Origin: an uncultured Chloracidobacterium sp.
GTDB taxonomy: Bacteria > Acidobacteriota > Blastocatellia > Pyrinomonadales > Pyrinomonadaceae
Assembly (NCBI GenBank): GCA_937941715.1
Contig: CALDGX010000200.1
Coordinates: 1 to 5,873, forward strand
Direction: 5' to 3'
DNA length: 5,873 bases
A program made the translations under genes and the position numbers. The notes beneath the pieces were generated by a model that was given only the letters and a program-made list of their open reading frames with translations, did not search any database and was not told where the DNA came from. Position 1 is the first letter of the stretch. Each line of letters opens with the position of its first letter. Below, piece after piece: positions 1-5,519 of the stretch.

Positions 1-99
1 GCCGAATGGAAACGTATCGGGCTCGACCTCGGTTTCAAGCATGTCGAATCGTCACCATTGACCCGGTCCTCCTATCACGCCAGAGAGCAGGCCGAATAG
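1..99 (+). CDS. lipA: Lipoyl synthase, C-terminal end (5'-truncated by window edge)
   Basis: Frame 1 is open from the first base to a TAG at 97-99 and gives 32 residues, including GFKHVESSPLTRSSYHA. This matches the conserved C-terminal signature of LipA, which is usually written GFxHVxSGPLVRSSYHA. LipA is a radical-SAM enzyme with two 4Fe-4S clusters. It inserts two sulfurs into protein-bound octanoyl groups to make the lipoyl cofactor of pyruvate and 2-oxoglutarate dehydrogenases and of the glycine cleavage system, in the cytoplasm. The arginine-serine-serine motif at the end supplies a serine ligand to the auxiliary cluster in the known family, and it is intact here (R23, S24, S25 of the visible fragment). 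The catalytic CxxxCxxC part lies outside the window. No terminator is visible before the next gene, so read-through into it is likely. Confidence 0.88.
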   Translation, partial: AEWKRIGLDLGFKHVESSPLTRSSYHAREQAE

Positions 100-141
100 A
101 GTGCTGTAAACCGGCGAACCAGGTAATACTTGAGAACTACA

Positions 142-597
142 ATGAACAATCACGAAAGACAGGCAACAATTGATGTCCTAAACAAAATACTCGAGTTAGA
201 ACTCGCGGGTGTCGTGCGGTATACGCATTATGCTCTGATGGTCTTTGGATACAACCGGATACCGATCGTGTCATGGCTGCAGGGGAACGGTGATGAGTCG
301 CTGGCGCACGCGCGTAAAGCGGGCGAATTTGTGACGATGCTGGGTGGGCATCCGAGCCTGAAGATCGGGCCGCTTCTTGAGACTGAGAAGCACGACATTG
401 GAGACATTCTACGAGAAAGTCTCGAACAGGAAAGCACGACCCTTGCCGCCTATTATGAGTTGATGAAGCTTACCGAAGGCAAGTCTGTCGCACTTGAGGA
501 ATATGCTCGTGAGATGATCCTGCTTGAGGAAATGCACCTTGATGAGGTCAACAAGATGCTCCGTAAGCCGGGCGAGATCGAACCGTTCAGCGAATGA
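142..597 (+). CDS. Bacterioferritin-like ferritin-family diiron protein
   Basis: The gene encodes 151 residues, predicted to fold as the four-helix ferritin bundle, close to the usual 155-160 residues of bacterioferritins. Expected metal ligands appear in order: E20 in helix A (LELAGVVRY), E52/H56 in helix B (DESLAHA), E97 in helix C (LEQES), and E129-x-x-H132 in helix D. GGHPS (68-72) at the B-C turn is typical of a bacterioferritin subgroup. The likely role is ferrous iron oxidation and storage, or protection from peroxide, in the cytoplasm. The helix B motif reads E-x-x-x-H rather than the canonical E-x-x-H, and no methionine sits where E. coli Bfr binds haem (Met52), so haem binding is doubtful. 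I chose ATG 142 because GAG at 132-134 is spaced 7 nt before it; an in-frame TTG at 130 would add four residues (MRTT) and cannot be excluded. It lies 42 bp after lipA and overlaps the acetyltransferase gene by 4 bp. Confidence 0.82.
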   Translation: MNNHERQATIDVLNKILELELAGVVRYTHYALMVFGYNRIPIVSWLQGNGDESLAHARKAGEFVTMLGGHPSLKIGPLLETEKHDIGDILRESLEQESTTLAAYYELMKLTEGKSVALEEYAREMILLEEMHLDEVNKMLRKPGEIEPFSE

Positions 598-1109
598 ATG
601 TAATTGTCGAAACTCAACGATTGATCTTACGTGAACTAAGCTCCGCGACCGACGCGGAGTTTATTTTTGAGCTGTTGAATTCGCCAAAATTCCTCAAGCA
701 CATTGGTGATCGCGGCGTGCGGACCACAGAAGCGGCGGCCGAGTTCATAGAGACGCGGTATCGACAGAGCTATCGTGACCATGGCTTTGGCCTGTACGCC
801 GTCGAGTTGAAGTCCAACGCAACTTGTATCGGCATTTGCGGGTTTGTCCGGCGGGACACTCTGCCGGAACCGGACATCGGATTTGCGTACCTGCCGGCGT
901 TCGAAGGGCAAGGCTTCGGATTTGAGTCCGCTTCGGCAATGATGGAATATGGCCGCACCAAACTGGGAATGCGGCGCATACTGGCGATCACGTCACCGGA
1001 TAATGACGCTTCTGGCGGCCTGCTCATCAAACTCGGATTTTCTTTCGACCGAATGCTTGTGTCCGATACCGAAACGCTGAAATTATTTTACTCGGAACCC
1101 GCGGCTTGA
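594..1109 (+). CDS. GNAT-family N-acetyltransferase (RimJ/RimL type)
   Basis: This is a 171-residue single-domain protein of the GNAT fold. It opens with the family-typical ETQRLILREL (6-15). It carries the acetyl-CoA pyrophosphate-binding loop as EGQGFGFES (104-112), the RimJ/RimL counterpart of QGKGYATEA, with E in place of Q/R at its first position. It ends with the B-motif region SPDNDASGGLLIKLGF (134-149), where N137 and the KLGF turn are the conserved landmarks. Members transfer an acetyl group from acetyl-CoA to protein N-termini, small amines or antibiotics in the cytoplasm; the substrate here cannot be read from sequence. ATG 594-596 overlaps the TGA (595-597) of the ferritin-like gene as ATGA, and there is no clear Shine-Dalgarno, so translation is probably coupled to that gene. 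A second ATG at 598 is out of frame. A weak hairpin with a T-run follows the stop. Confidence 0.85.
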   Translation: MNVIVETQRLILRELSSATDAEFIFELLNSPKFLKHIGDRGVRTTEAAAEFIETRYRQSYRDHGFGLYAVELKSNATCIGICGFVRRDTLPEPDIGFAYLPAFEGQGFGFESASAMMEYGRTKLGMRRILAITSPDNDASGGLLIKLGFSFDRMLVSDTETLKLFYSEPAA

Positions 1110-1151
1110 ACTTCTTTCCGCAAAAATTCGTTCTTTCATGCGTCTGCAGAT

Positions 1152-1180
1152 AACGGTGACACGTTTGCCGTTCATTTTTT
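1152..1180 (+). terminator. Weak terminator-like hairpin after the acetyltransferase gene
   Basis: AACGGTGA (1152-1159) can pair with TTGCCGTT (1165-1172) around the 5-nt loop CACGT. The stem is 8 bp, two of them G-U. A run of six T follows at 1175-1180 after CA. It would end the lipA to acetyltransferase transcript, but the stem is short and wobble-containing, so leakage or a chance match is possible. It abuts the ribosome site of the next gene. Confidence 0.35.
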
Positions 1181-1185
1181 GGAGG
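1181..1185 (+). promoter_or_regulatory. Strong Shine-Dalgarno GGAGG for the cysteine protease gene
   Basis: GGAGG sits 7 nt before ATG 1193 and fixes that start. It is the strongest ribosome site in the window; most neighbours have weak or no such site, which suggests efficient translation once transcribed. I see no convincing -35/-10 pair in 1110-1180. Confidence 0.75.
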
Positions 1186-1192
1186 CTATCAA

Positions 1193-1711
1193 ATGGACAG
1201 TTTCAAACACTCCGTCCCGACTTCCGGCAACGGACAAAAGACTCACCAGCAATGCTGGCTCGCGTCATTCGGGATGCTCTACAAGTATTACAAGCTCAAT
1301 GCGAATTCGATTGAAGAAAAGCTGAGTGCCGCAGGGATCGACGTCGCGACCGCCAAATCGGACGGAATGCTCGACACAGATTACAAGACCGCCGCCACGG
1401 CCCTCGGTCTGACCGCACTTTCCGTTTCGCCGTTCAAGGAAACGAGCTTTTTCGATTTTGACGTTTCGTCAGGAGCATATAAATTTCTCGACGAGTTAAA
1501 AAAGGGCCCGCTCTGGGTCTCACGATACATTAAACCCGGGCTGTATCACGCCATAGTCGCAACCGGCTACAACGACGACGGCAAGGGTTACATAATTTTC
1601 AATAACCCATATCCCGGCCCGACCAACGCGGTCGAGGACACATCGGTACCGGCGACGTTGTTCGTCCGCGACCTCACCAACGCAAAAGGGTCCGTAATGG
1701 CATACCGTTAG
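1193..1711 (+). CDS. Papain-like cysteine protease (AvrRpt2 / C39-like fold), single domain
   Basis: The protein has 172 residues. Q15 and C21 (GQKTHQQCWLAS) lie six residues apart, as do the oxyanion-hole Gln19 and catalytic Cys25 of papain. C21-W22 starts a helix, as in clan CA peptidases. H119 lies in GLYHAIVATGYNDDG (116-130), the usual catalytic His context, preceded by GPLWVSRY (105-112). N137/N138 in FNNPYPGP supplies the third catalytic residue; relatives often have NDP here. The layout matches the papain-like/AvrRpt2 group (Pfam Papain_like_cys_pep or Peptidase_C39_2). No signal peptide, leader-binding ABC domain or membrane segment is visible, so it appears cytoplasmic or exported by a leaderless route. 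The N-terminus is only 14 residues before Q15, leaving no room for an inhibitory propeptide. No partner (lantibiotic precursor, immunity gene, secretion gene) adjoins it. The substrate is unknown: housekeeping peptidase, processing enzyme and effector are all possible. Confidence 0.72.
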   Translation: MDSFKHSVPTSGNGQKTHQQCWLASFGMLYKYYKLNANSIEEKLSAAGIDVATAKSDGMLDTDYKTAATALGLTALSVSPFKETSFFDFDVSSGAYKFLDELKKGPLWVSRYIKPGLYHAIVATGYNDDGKGYIIFNNPYPGPTNAVEDTSVPATLFVRDLTNAKGSVMAYR

Positions 1712-1736
1712 GCGTCGGCTTAAGATTAACCGCAAA

Positions 1737-1786
1737 ATGAAATAGAATGCAGAGTTTGAGGTATCAGGCTCTGCATTCTATTTTAT
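1737..1786 (+). terminator. Very long hairpin between the protease gene and lpxI; terminator and/or translational control element
   Basis: AAATAGAATGCAGAG (1740-1754) is perfectly complementary to 1769-1783. The helix continues inward through two G-U pairs (1755/1768, 1756/1767) and TGA/TCA (1757-1759/1764-1766) to a GGTA tetraloop. Outward it adds one G-U and two A-U pairs (1737-1739/1784-1786). This gives about 23 uninterrupted pairs, the last two involving the A and U of the lpxI ATG. The 3' arm ends in TTTT, so a terminator for the protease gene (28 nt upstream) is the simplest reading. However, the stem base is A/T-rich, unlike the GC-rich base of a classic intrinsic terminator. In an RNA that reads through, it would hide the lpxI start codon. 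Confidence 0.6.
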
Positions 1787-2612
1787 GAAATACGGACTCA
1801 TCGCCGGCAATGGCCAGTTCCCCTTTCTAGTGATCGACGGCGCCCGGCGCCAGGGGGCCGAGCTCTCTGTAGTTGCGATCAACGAGGAAACAGACCCGCG
1901 TATCGATCGCGAAGCCTCGGACGTCCGTTGGGTCGGGATCGGCCAACTTGGCAAAATGATCTCCTTTTTCAAGGATCGCGGCGTCGAGCGTGTAATGATG
2001 GCGGGCCAGGTAAAGCACGTCCAGATATTTTCGGGGGCGATGCCGGACATGCGGATGGTGAAAATGCTCTGGAATTTGCCGCGCCGCAATACCGACGCAC
2101 TCATAGGCGGCATAGCAGCGGAACTTGCCAAAGACGGGATCGAATTGATCGACTCGACGTTCTTTGTCGGTGACCATCTTGCCGCTGACGGCGTAATGAC
2201 AAAACGGCGGCCAAGCGACCTCGAACTCGAAAATATTGAGTATGGCCTTCAGATCGCACGCGAGATCGCACGTCTCGACCTCGGTCAGACGATCGTCGTC
2301 CGCGGCAAAGCCTGCGTCGCCGTCGAGGCAATGGAGGGCACCGACGCGGCGATCAAGCGTGCCGGCGAACTTGCCAACGGCAAACTGACCGTGGTCAAGG
2401 TCGCTAAACCGCATCAGGATATGCGTTTCGACGTGCCGGTCGTCGGTATTTCGACCATCGAGACGATGATCGCGGCGGGTGCGACGTGCCTTTCGATCTC
2501 GGCCGGAAAAACGCTGATCTTTGACCGCCAGGTCATGCTCGCCCTCGCCGACCGGCACAACATATGCGTGATCGGGTCGCCAATTGAAACCTTTTCGGAC
2601 AACGAAGCGTAA
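1785..2612 (+). CDS. lpxI: UDP-2,3-diacylglucosamine pyrophosphatase LpxI (DUF1009 family)
   Basis: The gene encodes 275 residues, the usual LpxI length (about 270-285). LpxI hydrolyses UDP-2,3-diacylglucosamine to lipid X and UMP, the fourth step of lipid A synthesis, on the cytoplasmic side of the inner membrane; it replaces the unrelated LpxH. Family marks in order: the N-terminal GLIAGNGQFPF (4-14), MAGQVKH (72-78), DGIELIDSTFF (117-127), EAMEGTD (181-187) and the highly conserved KPHQDMRFDVPVVGISTIE (208-226), followed by AGKTLIFDR (240-248). The acidic pair D212/D216 lies in the segment where I would place the essential aspartate known from Caulobacter LpxI, but I cannot align it exactly. 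The start is fixed because GLIAGNG begins at residue 4. There is no Shine-Dalgarno, and the ATG abuts the long hairpin. No other lpx gene is visible nearby. An M28 peptidase gene follows after 36 bp, probably on the same transcript. Confidence 0.93.
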   Translation: MKYGLIAGNGQFPFLVIDGARRQGAELSVVAINEETDPRIDREASDVRWVGIGQLGKMISFFKDRGVERVMMAGQVKHVQIFSGAMPDMRMVKMLWNLPRRNTDALIGGIAAELAKDGIELIDSTFFVGDHLAADGVMTKRRPSDLELENIEYGLQIAREIARLDLGQTIVVRGKACVAVEAMEGTDAAIKRAGELANGKLTVVKVAKPHQDMRFDVPVVGISTIETMIAAGATCLSISAGKTLIFDRQVMLALADRHNICVIGSPIETFSDNEA

Positions 2613-2638
2613 ATAGCGCCATTGTTCGTACCAAATCC

Positions 2639-2643
2639 AGGAG
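2639..2643 (+). promoter_or_regulatory. Shine-Dalgarno AGGAG deciding the M28 peptidase start
   Basis: AGGAG lies 5 nt before ATG 2649. It rules in that start, which begins a clean signal peptide (MRRNLFAFLL), over an in-frame TTG at 2622 that would put nine polar residues in front of it. Confidence 0.7.
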
Positions 2644-2648
2644 AAATA

Positions 2649-4307
2649 ATGAGAAGAAATCTATTTGCGTTTTTACTGCTCGTGGCATTCGTTTTTCAGA
2701 GCTCCGCTCTGGCTCAAACGGCGGTCAAGATCACGCCGGCCGAAAAAAAGGCTGCTGAAGGCGTCACTGCTGCACAGTTGAAGGACTATCTGTACTTTGT
2801 CGCTTCCGACGAAATGGAAGGCCGCGATACGCCCTCTCGCGGACTTGATACTACCGCTAAGTTCATCGGGATGAATCTTTCAAGATGGGGATTCAAACCG
2901 GCTGGCGATAACGGCACATTTTATCAGAAGATCGCCCTCAAAAAGGACGCGATCGATCCGGCGGGAACCTCGGTCGAGGTCGGCGGTCAGAAATATTCAT
3001 ATGGCGACGACTTAGTTCGTGTTTCGGGCAATTCGAACGCCGCAATGTCGGCCCCGATCGTTTTCGCGGGTGACGGCTGGATGATCAAGTCCAAGGGGCT
3101 CGATCCGTATAAGAATATTGACGTCAAGGGCAAGCTCATCGCTGTTTACAGTGACGGGCCGTCGTCGGGACGAAATATCGTCGCTCTTCCTCAGGGTGTC
3201 ACACAGGCGGACCTTACCGGTGAGCGCGGCAAGGACTGGGCCGATGTAACCACGCTCGCCCGTGCGAATGGCGCAGCCGGTGTCCTCGTTTTGCCGTCAA
3301 AGTTCCTGTCTGACAATTGGGGAATGGTCAGCCAAATGTTTGGCCGCAGCCGCATGGTTGTCGAAAAACTCGCACCGGCCGTTCCGGCGCAGGCAGCGGG
3401 TGCACCGTCAGTTTTTATAGCCTCGCAAAAGCTCGCGGCGGCGATATTCGCCGGTGAGGCAAACAACCCAATGACGGGTTCGAAGACCTCGTTTGACCTC
3501 AGCCCGGACAAAAAGTTCAACTTTACGATCGCCATCAAGACCGAAACTGCCTGGACGCAAAACGTCGTCGCCCTTTGGGAGGGCAGCGACCCGACGCTCA
3601 AGAGCGAAATGGTTGCGATCGGGGCCCATTATGACCACGTCGGGATCAACCCGAACGCACCCGGGCCGGATAAGATCTTTAACGGCGCTGATGATGACGG
3701 TTCGGGCACGGTTGCCGTACTTTCAATCGCCGAGGCGTTGGCACGGTCGCCAAAGCGTCCCAAGCGTTCGATCCTGTTCGTTTGGCATTGCGGCGAAGAA
3801 AAGGGCCTGTGGGGCAGCGACTATTTCAACAAATTCCCGACCGTTGATATTAAAAAGGTCGTGGCTCAGCTAAATATCGATATGATTGGCCGCAGCCGAA
3901 AGGCTGATGACACCAATCCGAAGAACAAGGAACTGTCCGGCGAAAATACGATCTACGTCATCGGTGCCGATATGATGAGTTCGACTCTCGGATCGGTCGT
4001 AAAGGGCACAAATGCGGGCTACCTGAACATGGTCTATGATTTTCGGTATGACGATCCGAAAGATCCGAACCGTTTCTTCTTCCGCTCGGACCATTTCAAC
4101 TATGCGGTCAATGGCATTCCGATCGCTTTCTGGTTTGACGGTGTGCACGAAGACTATCATCAAGCCGGAGATCATGCCGACAAGATCGACTATGTCAGAA
4201 TGGAAAAGATCACTCGAACCATCTTCCTGACGATGTGGAAATTGGGTGACCTTAACGAGCGGCCAAAAGTTGATAAGCAGTTGCCGCCTGAATTGACACA
4301 GCGTTGA
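2649..4307 (+). CDS. Secreted M28-family zinc peptidase with PA-type insert
   Basis: The protein has 552 residues. A Sec signal peptide (RR, hydrophobic stretch 5-16, ALA before Q23) predicts export, with cleavage near A22/Q23. An N-terminal segment with ASDEMEGRDTPSRG (52-65) is typical of PA-containing M28 enzymes. A protease-associated-like region spans about 133-300 (WADVTTLARANGAAGVLVL, 197-215). The M28 catalytic domain spans about 300-530. Expected co-catalytic zinc ligands are all present: H327 (AHYDH, with D329 as the usual helper Asp), bridging D349 in NGADDDGSG, E384 with catalytic base E383 (CGEEKGLWG), D411 (NIDMIG) and H504 (DYHQAGD). It is therefore probably an active aminopeptidase or carboxypeptidase degrading peptides in the periplasm or outside the cell; exact specificity cannot be read. 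The C-terminus lacks a PPC domain or sorting tail. It follows lpxI by 36 bp, most likely in one transcript, and ends at a strong terminator. Confidence 0.92.
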   Translation: MRRNLFAFLLLVAFVFQSSALAQTAVKITPAEKKAAEGVTAAQLKDYLYFVASDEMEGRDTPSRGLDTTAKFIGMNLSRWGFKPAGDNGTFYQKIALKKDAIDPAGTSVEVGGQKYSYGDDLVRVSGNSNAAMSAPIVFAGDGWMIKSKGLDPYKNIDVKGKLIAVYSDGPSSGRNIVALPQGVTQADLTGERGKDWADVTTLARANGAAGVLVLPSKFLSDNWGMVSQMFGRSRMVVEKLAPAVPAQAAGAPSVFIASQKLAAAIFAGEANNPMTGSKTSFDLSPDKKFNFTIAIKTETAWTQNVVALWEGSDPTLKSEMVAIGAHYDHVGINPNAPGPDKIFNGADDDGSGTVAVLSIAEALARSPKRPKRSILFVWHCGEEKGLWGSDYFNKFPTVDIKKVVAQLNIDMIGRSRKADDTNPKNKELSGENTIYVIGADMMSSTLGSVVKGTNAGYLNMVYDFRYDDPKDPNRFFFRSDHFNYAVNGIPIAFWFDGVHEDYHQAGDHADKIDYVRMEKITRTIFLTMWKLGDLNERPKVDKQLPPELTQR

Positions 4308-4321
4308 TGACTGCTGAATAG

Positions 4322-4370
4322 AAATGCCCCGAAGCCGTTGCAAATCAATTAACGGTTCCGGGGCATTTTT
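4322..4370 (+). terminator. Strong intrinsic terminator after the M28 gene, probably bidirectional
   Basis: AAATGCCCCGAAGCCGTT (4322-4339) pairs with AACGGTTCCGGGGCATTT (4351-4368) around an 11-nt loop. There is one A-C mismatch and one G-U, and the stem contains CCCCG/CGGGG. T-run 4366-4370 follows on the plus strand, 14 nt after the M28 stop. On the minus strand the same stem is followed by ATTTCTATT, so it can also end the rsmI-side transcript. It sits between converging genes. Confidence 0.85.
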
Positions 4371-4383
4371 CCATTTGTAAGGC

Positions 4384-4601
4384 CTATTGACCGGCAGCGA
4401 TCAGTGTTTCAGCCCCTCTGACGAATTCATCGATCGTCGCCACTTTAAGCTCGCCGTATGTTCGTTTGGTCCGCTCGCCCTTTGCGTGTGCCATCTGTCG
4501 TAACCGCTTCCCTGGCCGGAGCGGACGCCGTCGAGAAAGAATGCCGCTAAGCGATGGCCGCCTGAATTCGGCTTTGAAGCCGTTCGCGGCGATTTGTTCC
4601 G
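4384..4601 (-). other. Unassigned region after rsmI, with a short coding-like frame
   Basis: I recognise no gene here. On the minus strand one frame is open from the rsmI end down to TAG at 4384-4386, 14 bp before the shared terminator. Its only ATG (4492-4494) would give a 36-residue peptide, MAHAKGERTKRTYG then ELKVATIDEFVRGAETLIAAG plus Q, whose last part has coding-like composition. The upstream part is arginine-rich (RRRPLRPGKRLRQ), as expected of an out-of-frame reading, while another frame there reads HRLAAFFLDGVRSGQGSGYD. That pattern could be a decayed or frameshifted gene, a small protein, or chance. The ATG has only AGGGAA about 13 nt upstream, too far for a good ribosome site. Plus-strand frames look like noise. 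It could equally be the 3' untranslated part of the rsmI message. Confidence 0.3.
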
Positions 4602-5432
4602 TTATTTTTTGCTCGACAGCAGCAATCGGTAGGCCTCGGATCTGTTCAAGCCAAGTTCTTTGGCGGCTTTCTTGAGCGCGGCCCGGTTGTCCAATCCCTC
4701 GGATTCGAGGTTCGCGACGCGCTCGGCAAGAGTCGATCGAGGCCGGTCGACGACCTCATCGCTGATCCGATCGATAACAAGAACGATCTCGCCGCGCGTC
4801 GGGCTGTCCGAAAATTCCGCGGCCAATTCGGAGAGACTGCCGCGGCTGAATGATTCGTGGAGTTTTGTGATCTCGCGGGCGACGACCGCCCGCCGGTTCC
4901 CGAGTATCTCGAGGCAGTCTGCAAGTGAGCGAACGATGCGGTGAGGCGTTTCGTAGAGTACGAGCGTTGCGGGTATCGAACGTATCTCCTCGAGGCGTTT
5001 ACGGCGGTCACCGCTCTTCGACGGCAAGAATCCGCCGAAAAAGATCGAATCGGTCGGCAAGCCTGAGGCAACCGCAGCCGCCGCAAATGCAACGCATCCC
5101 GGAACAGGCACGACCGAAATCCCGGCCTCAATAGCAAGTTCGACGATCATGAAGCTCGGGTCAGCTATTCCCGGAGTTCCGGCGTCAGAAACTACCGCGA
5201 CCGAATTGCCTGATTTGAGAGTTTCGATCAGACTGGCCGCCCGCTCAGCTTCGTTATGTTCATGATAACTCACGAGTTTGGCCGATATCTCAAAATGGCT
5301 AAGTAATTTGCGGGTATGCCGTGTATCCTCGCACGCGATCAAGCTGACCGAACGCAGCGTATCGAGTGCCCGTAGGGTCGTGTCCCGGAGATTGCCTATC
5401 GGCGTCGCAACGAGGTAAAGAGTTCCCGGCAT
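4602..5432 (-). CDS. rsmI: 16S rRNA (cytidine(1402)-2'-O)-methyltransferase RsmI
   Basis: The gene encodes 276 residues, near the family norm. RsmI uses SAM to 2'-O-methylate C1402 in the decoding centre of 16S rRNA, alongside RsmH, in the cytoplasm. Tetrapyrrole-methylase-fold motifs appear in order: GTLYLVATPIGNL (3-15), CEDTRHT (34-40), SDAGTPGIADP (82-92), PVPGCVA (109-115), GGFLPSK (133-139), YETPHR (160-165), REITKLHE (186-193) and RGEIVLVI (213-220). The C-terminal helical tail LNRSEAYRLLLSSKK is also typical. Two small departures are seen: PGCVA, where E. coli has PGPCA, and a Ser after the ADP of the SDAGTP motif, where Gly is usual. ATG 5432-5430 is the only start compatible with the N-terminal motif and has no Shine-Dalgarno; a TATATT just upstream suggests a leaderless message. 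The upstream gene on this strand is separated by a terminator. Confidence 0.96.
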   Translation of the reverse strand: MPGTLYLVATPIGNLRDTTLRALDTLRSVSLIACEDTRHTRKLLSHFEISAKLVSYHEHNEAERAASLIETLKSGNSVAVVSDAGTPGIADPSFMIVELAIEAGISVVPVPGCVAFAAAAVASGLPTDSIFFGGFLPSKSGDRRKRLEEIRSIPATLVLYETPHRIVRSLADCLEILGNRRAVVAREITKLHESFSRGSLSELAAEFSDSPTRGEIVLVIDRISDEVVDRPRSTLAERVANLESEGLDNRAALKKAAKELGLNRSEAYRLLLSSKK

Positions 5433-5438
5433 AGGGTG

Positions 5439-5467
5439 AATATAGCGAAGTTGTGCAGAAAAATAAA
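5439..5467 (-). promoter_or_regulatory. Candidate promoter for a leaderless rsmI transcript
   Basis: On the minus strand TATATT (5444-5439) differs by one base from the -10 consensus and ends 6 nt before the A of the rsmI ATG, the usual distance to a transcription start. A poor -35 match, TTTATT (5467-5462), lies 17 bp upstream, inside the T-tract of the preceding terminator. The absent ribosome site at rsmI and the terminator just upstream both argue for a promoter here, but the -35 is weak. Confidence 0.35.
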
Positions 5468-5491
5468 AAGCCCGGGCCCTTTCGGACCCGG
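5459..5491 (-). terminator. Strong intrinsic terminator of the Asn-rich protein gene
   Basis: On the minus strand CCGGGTCC (5491-5484), a GAAA tetraloop (5483-5480) and GGGCCCGG (5479-5472) form an 8-bp GC-rich stem with one G-U. It is followed by GC and then TTTTTATTTTT (5469-5459). This is a textbook Rho-independent terminator, 28 nt past the stop codon of the upstream gene on this strand. Confidence 0.92.
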
Positions 5492-5519
5492 AACTTCAGG
5501 TAGAGTGAAATTTGCCTGC

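Noticed and set aside
1106..1136. TTGAAC with a possible -10 downstream as a promoter for the cysteine protease
   Set aside because: No acceptable -10 hexamer lies 16-18 bp away, and the TTGA overlaps the stop codon of the acetyltransferase gene.
1721..1726. TAAGAT as a -10 box for lpxI
   Set aside because: It matches only four of six consensus bases and has no -35; a transcript from there would still carry the whole hairpin.
1827..2558. Long minus-strand open frame (243 codons) opposite lpxI
   Set aside because: It lies entirely within lpxI, is rich in His, Arg and Asp in the manner of antisense readings of GC-rich genes, and shows no family motif.
3870..4343. Minus-strand open frame opposite the end of the M28 gene
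   Set aside because: It overlaps the conserved D411 and H504 regions of the peptidase and crosses the terminator stem; it is explained as a shadow.
4466..4675. Plus-strand 69-codon frame after the M28 terminator
   Set aside because: It is Arg/Ser/Cys-rich, runs antisense into the conserved rsmI end, and has no ribosome site or motif.
4646..5137. Second minus-strand frame inside rsmI
   Set aside because: It is Arg/Ser-rich and fully contained in rsmI, whose own frame carries all the family motifs.
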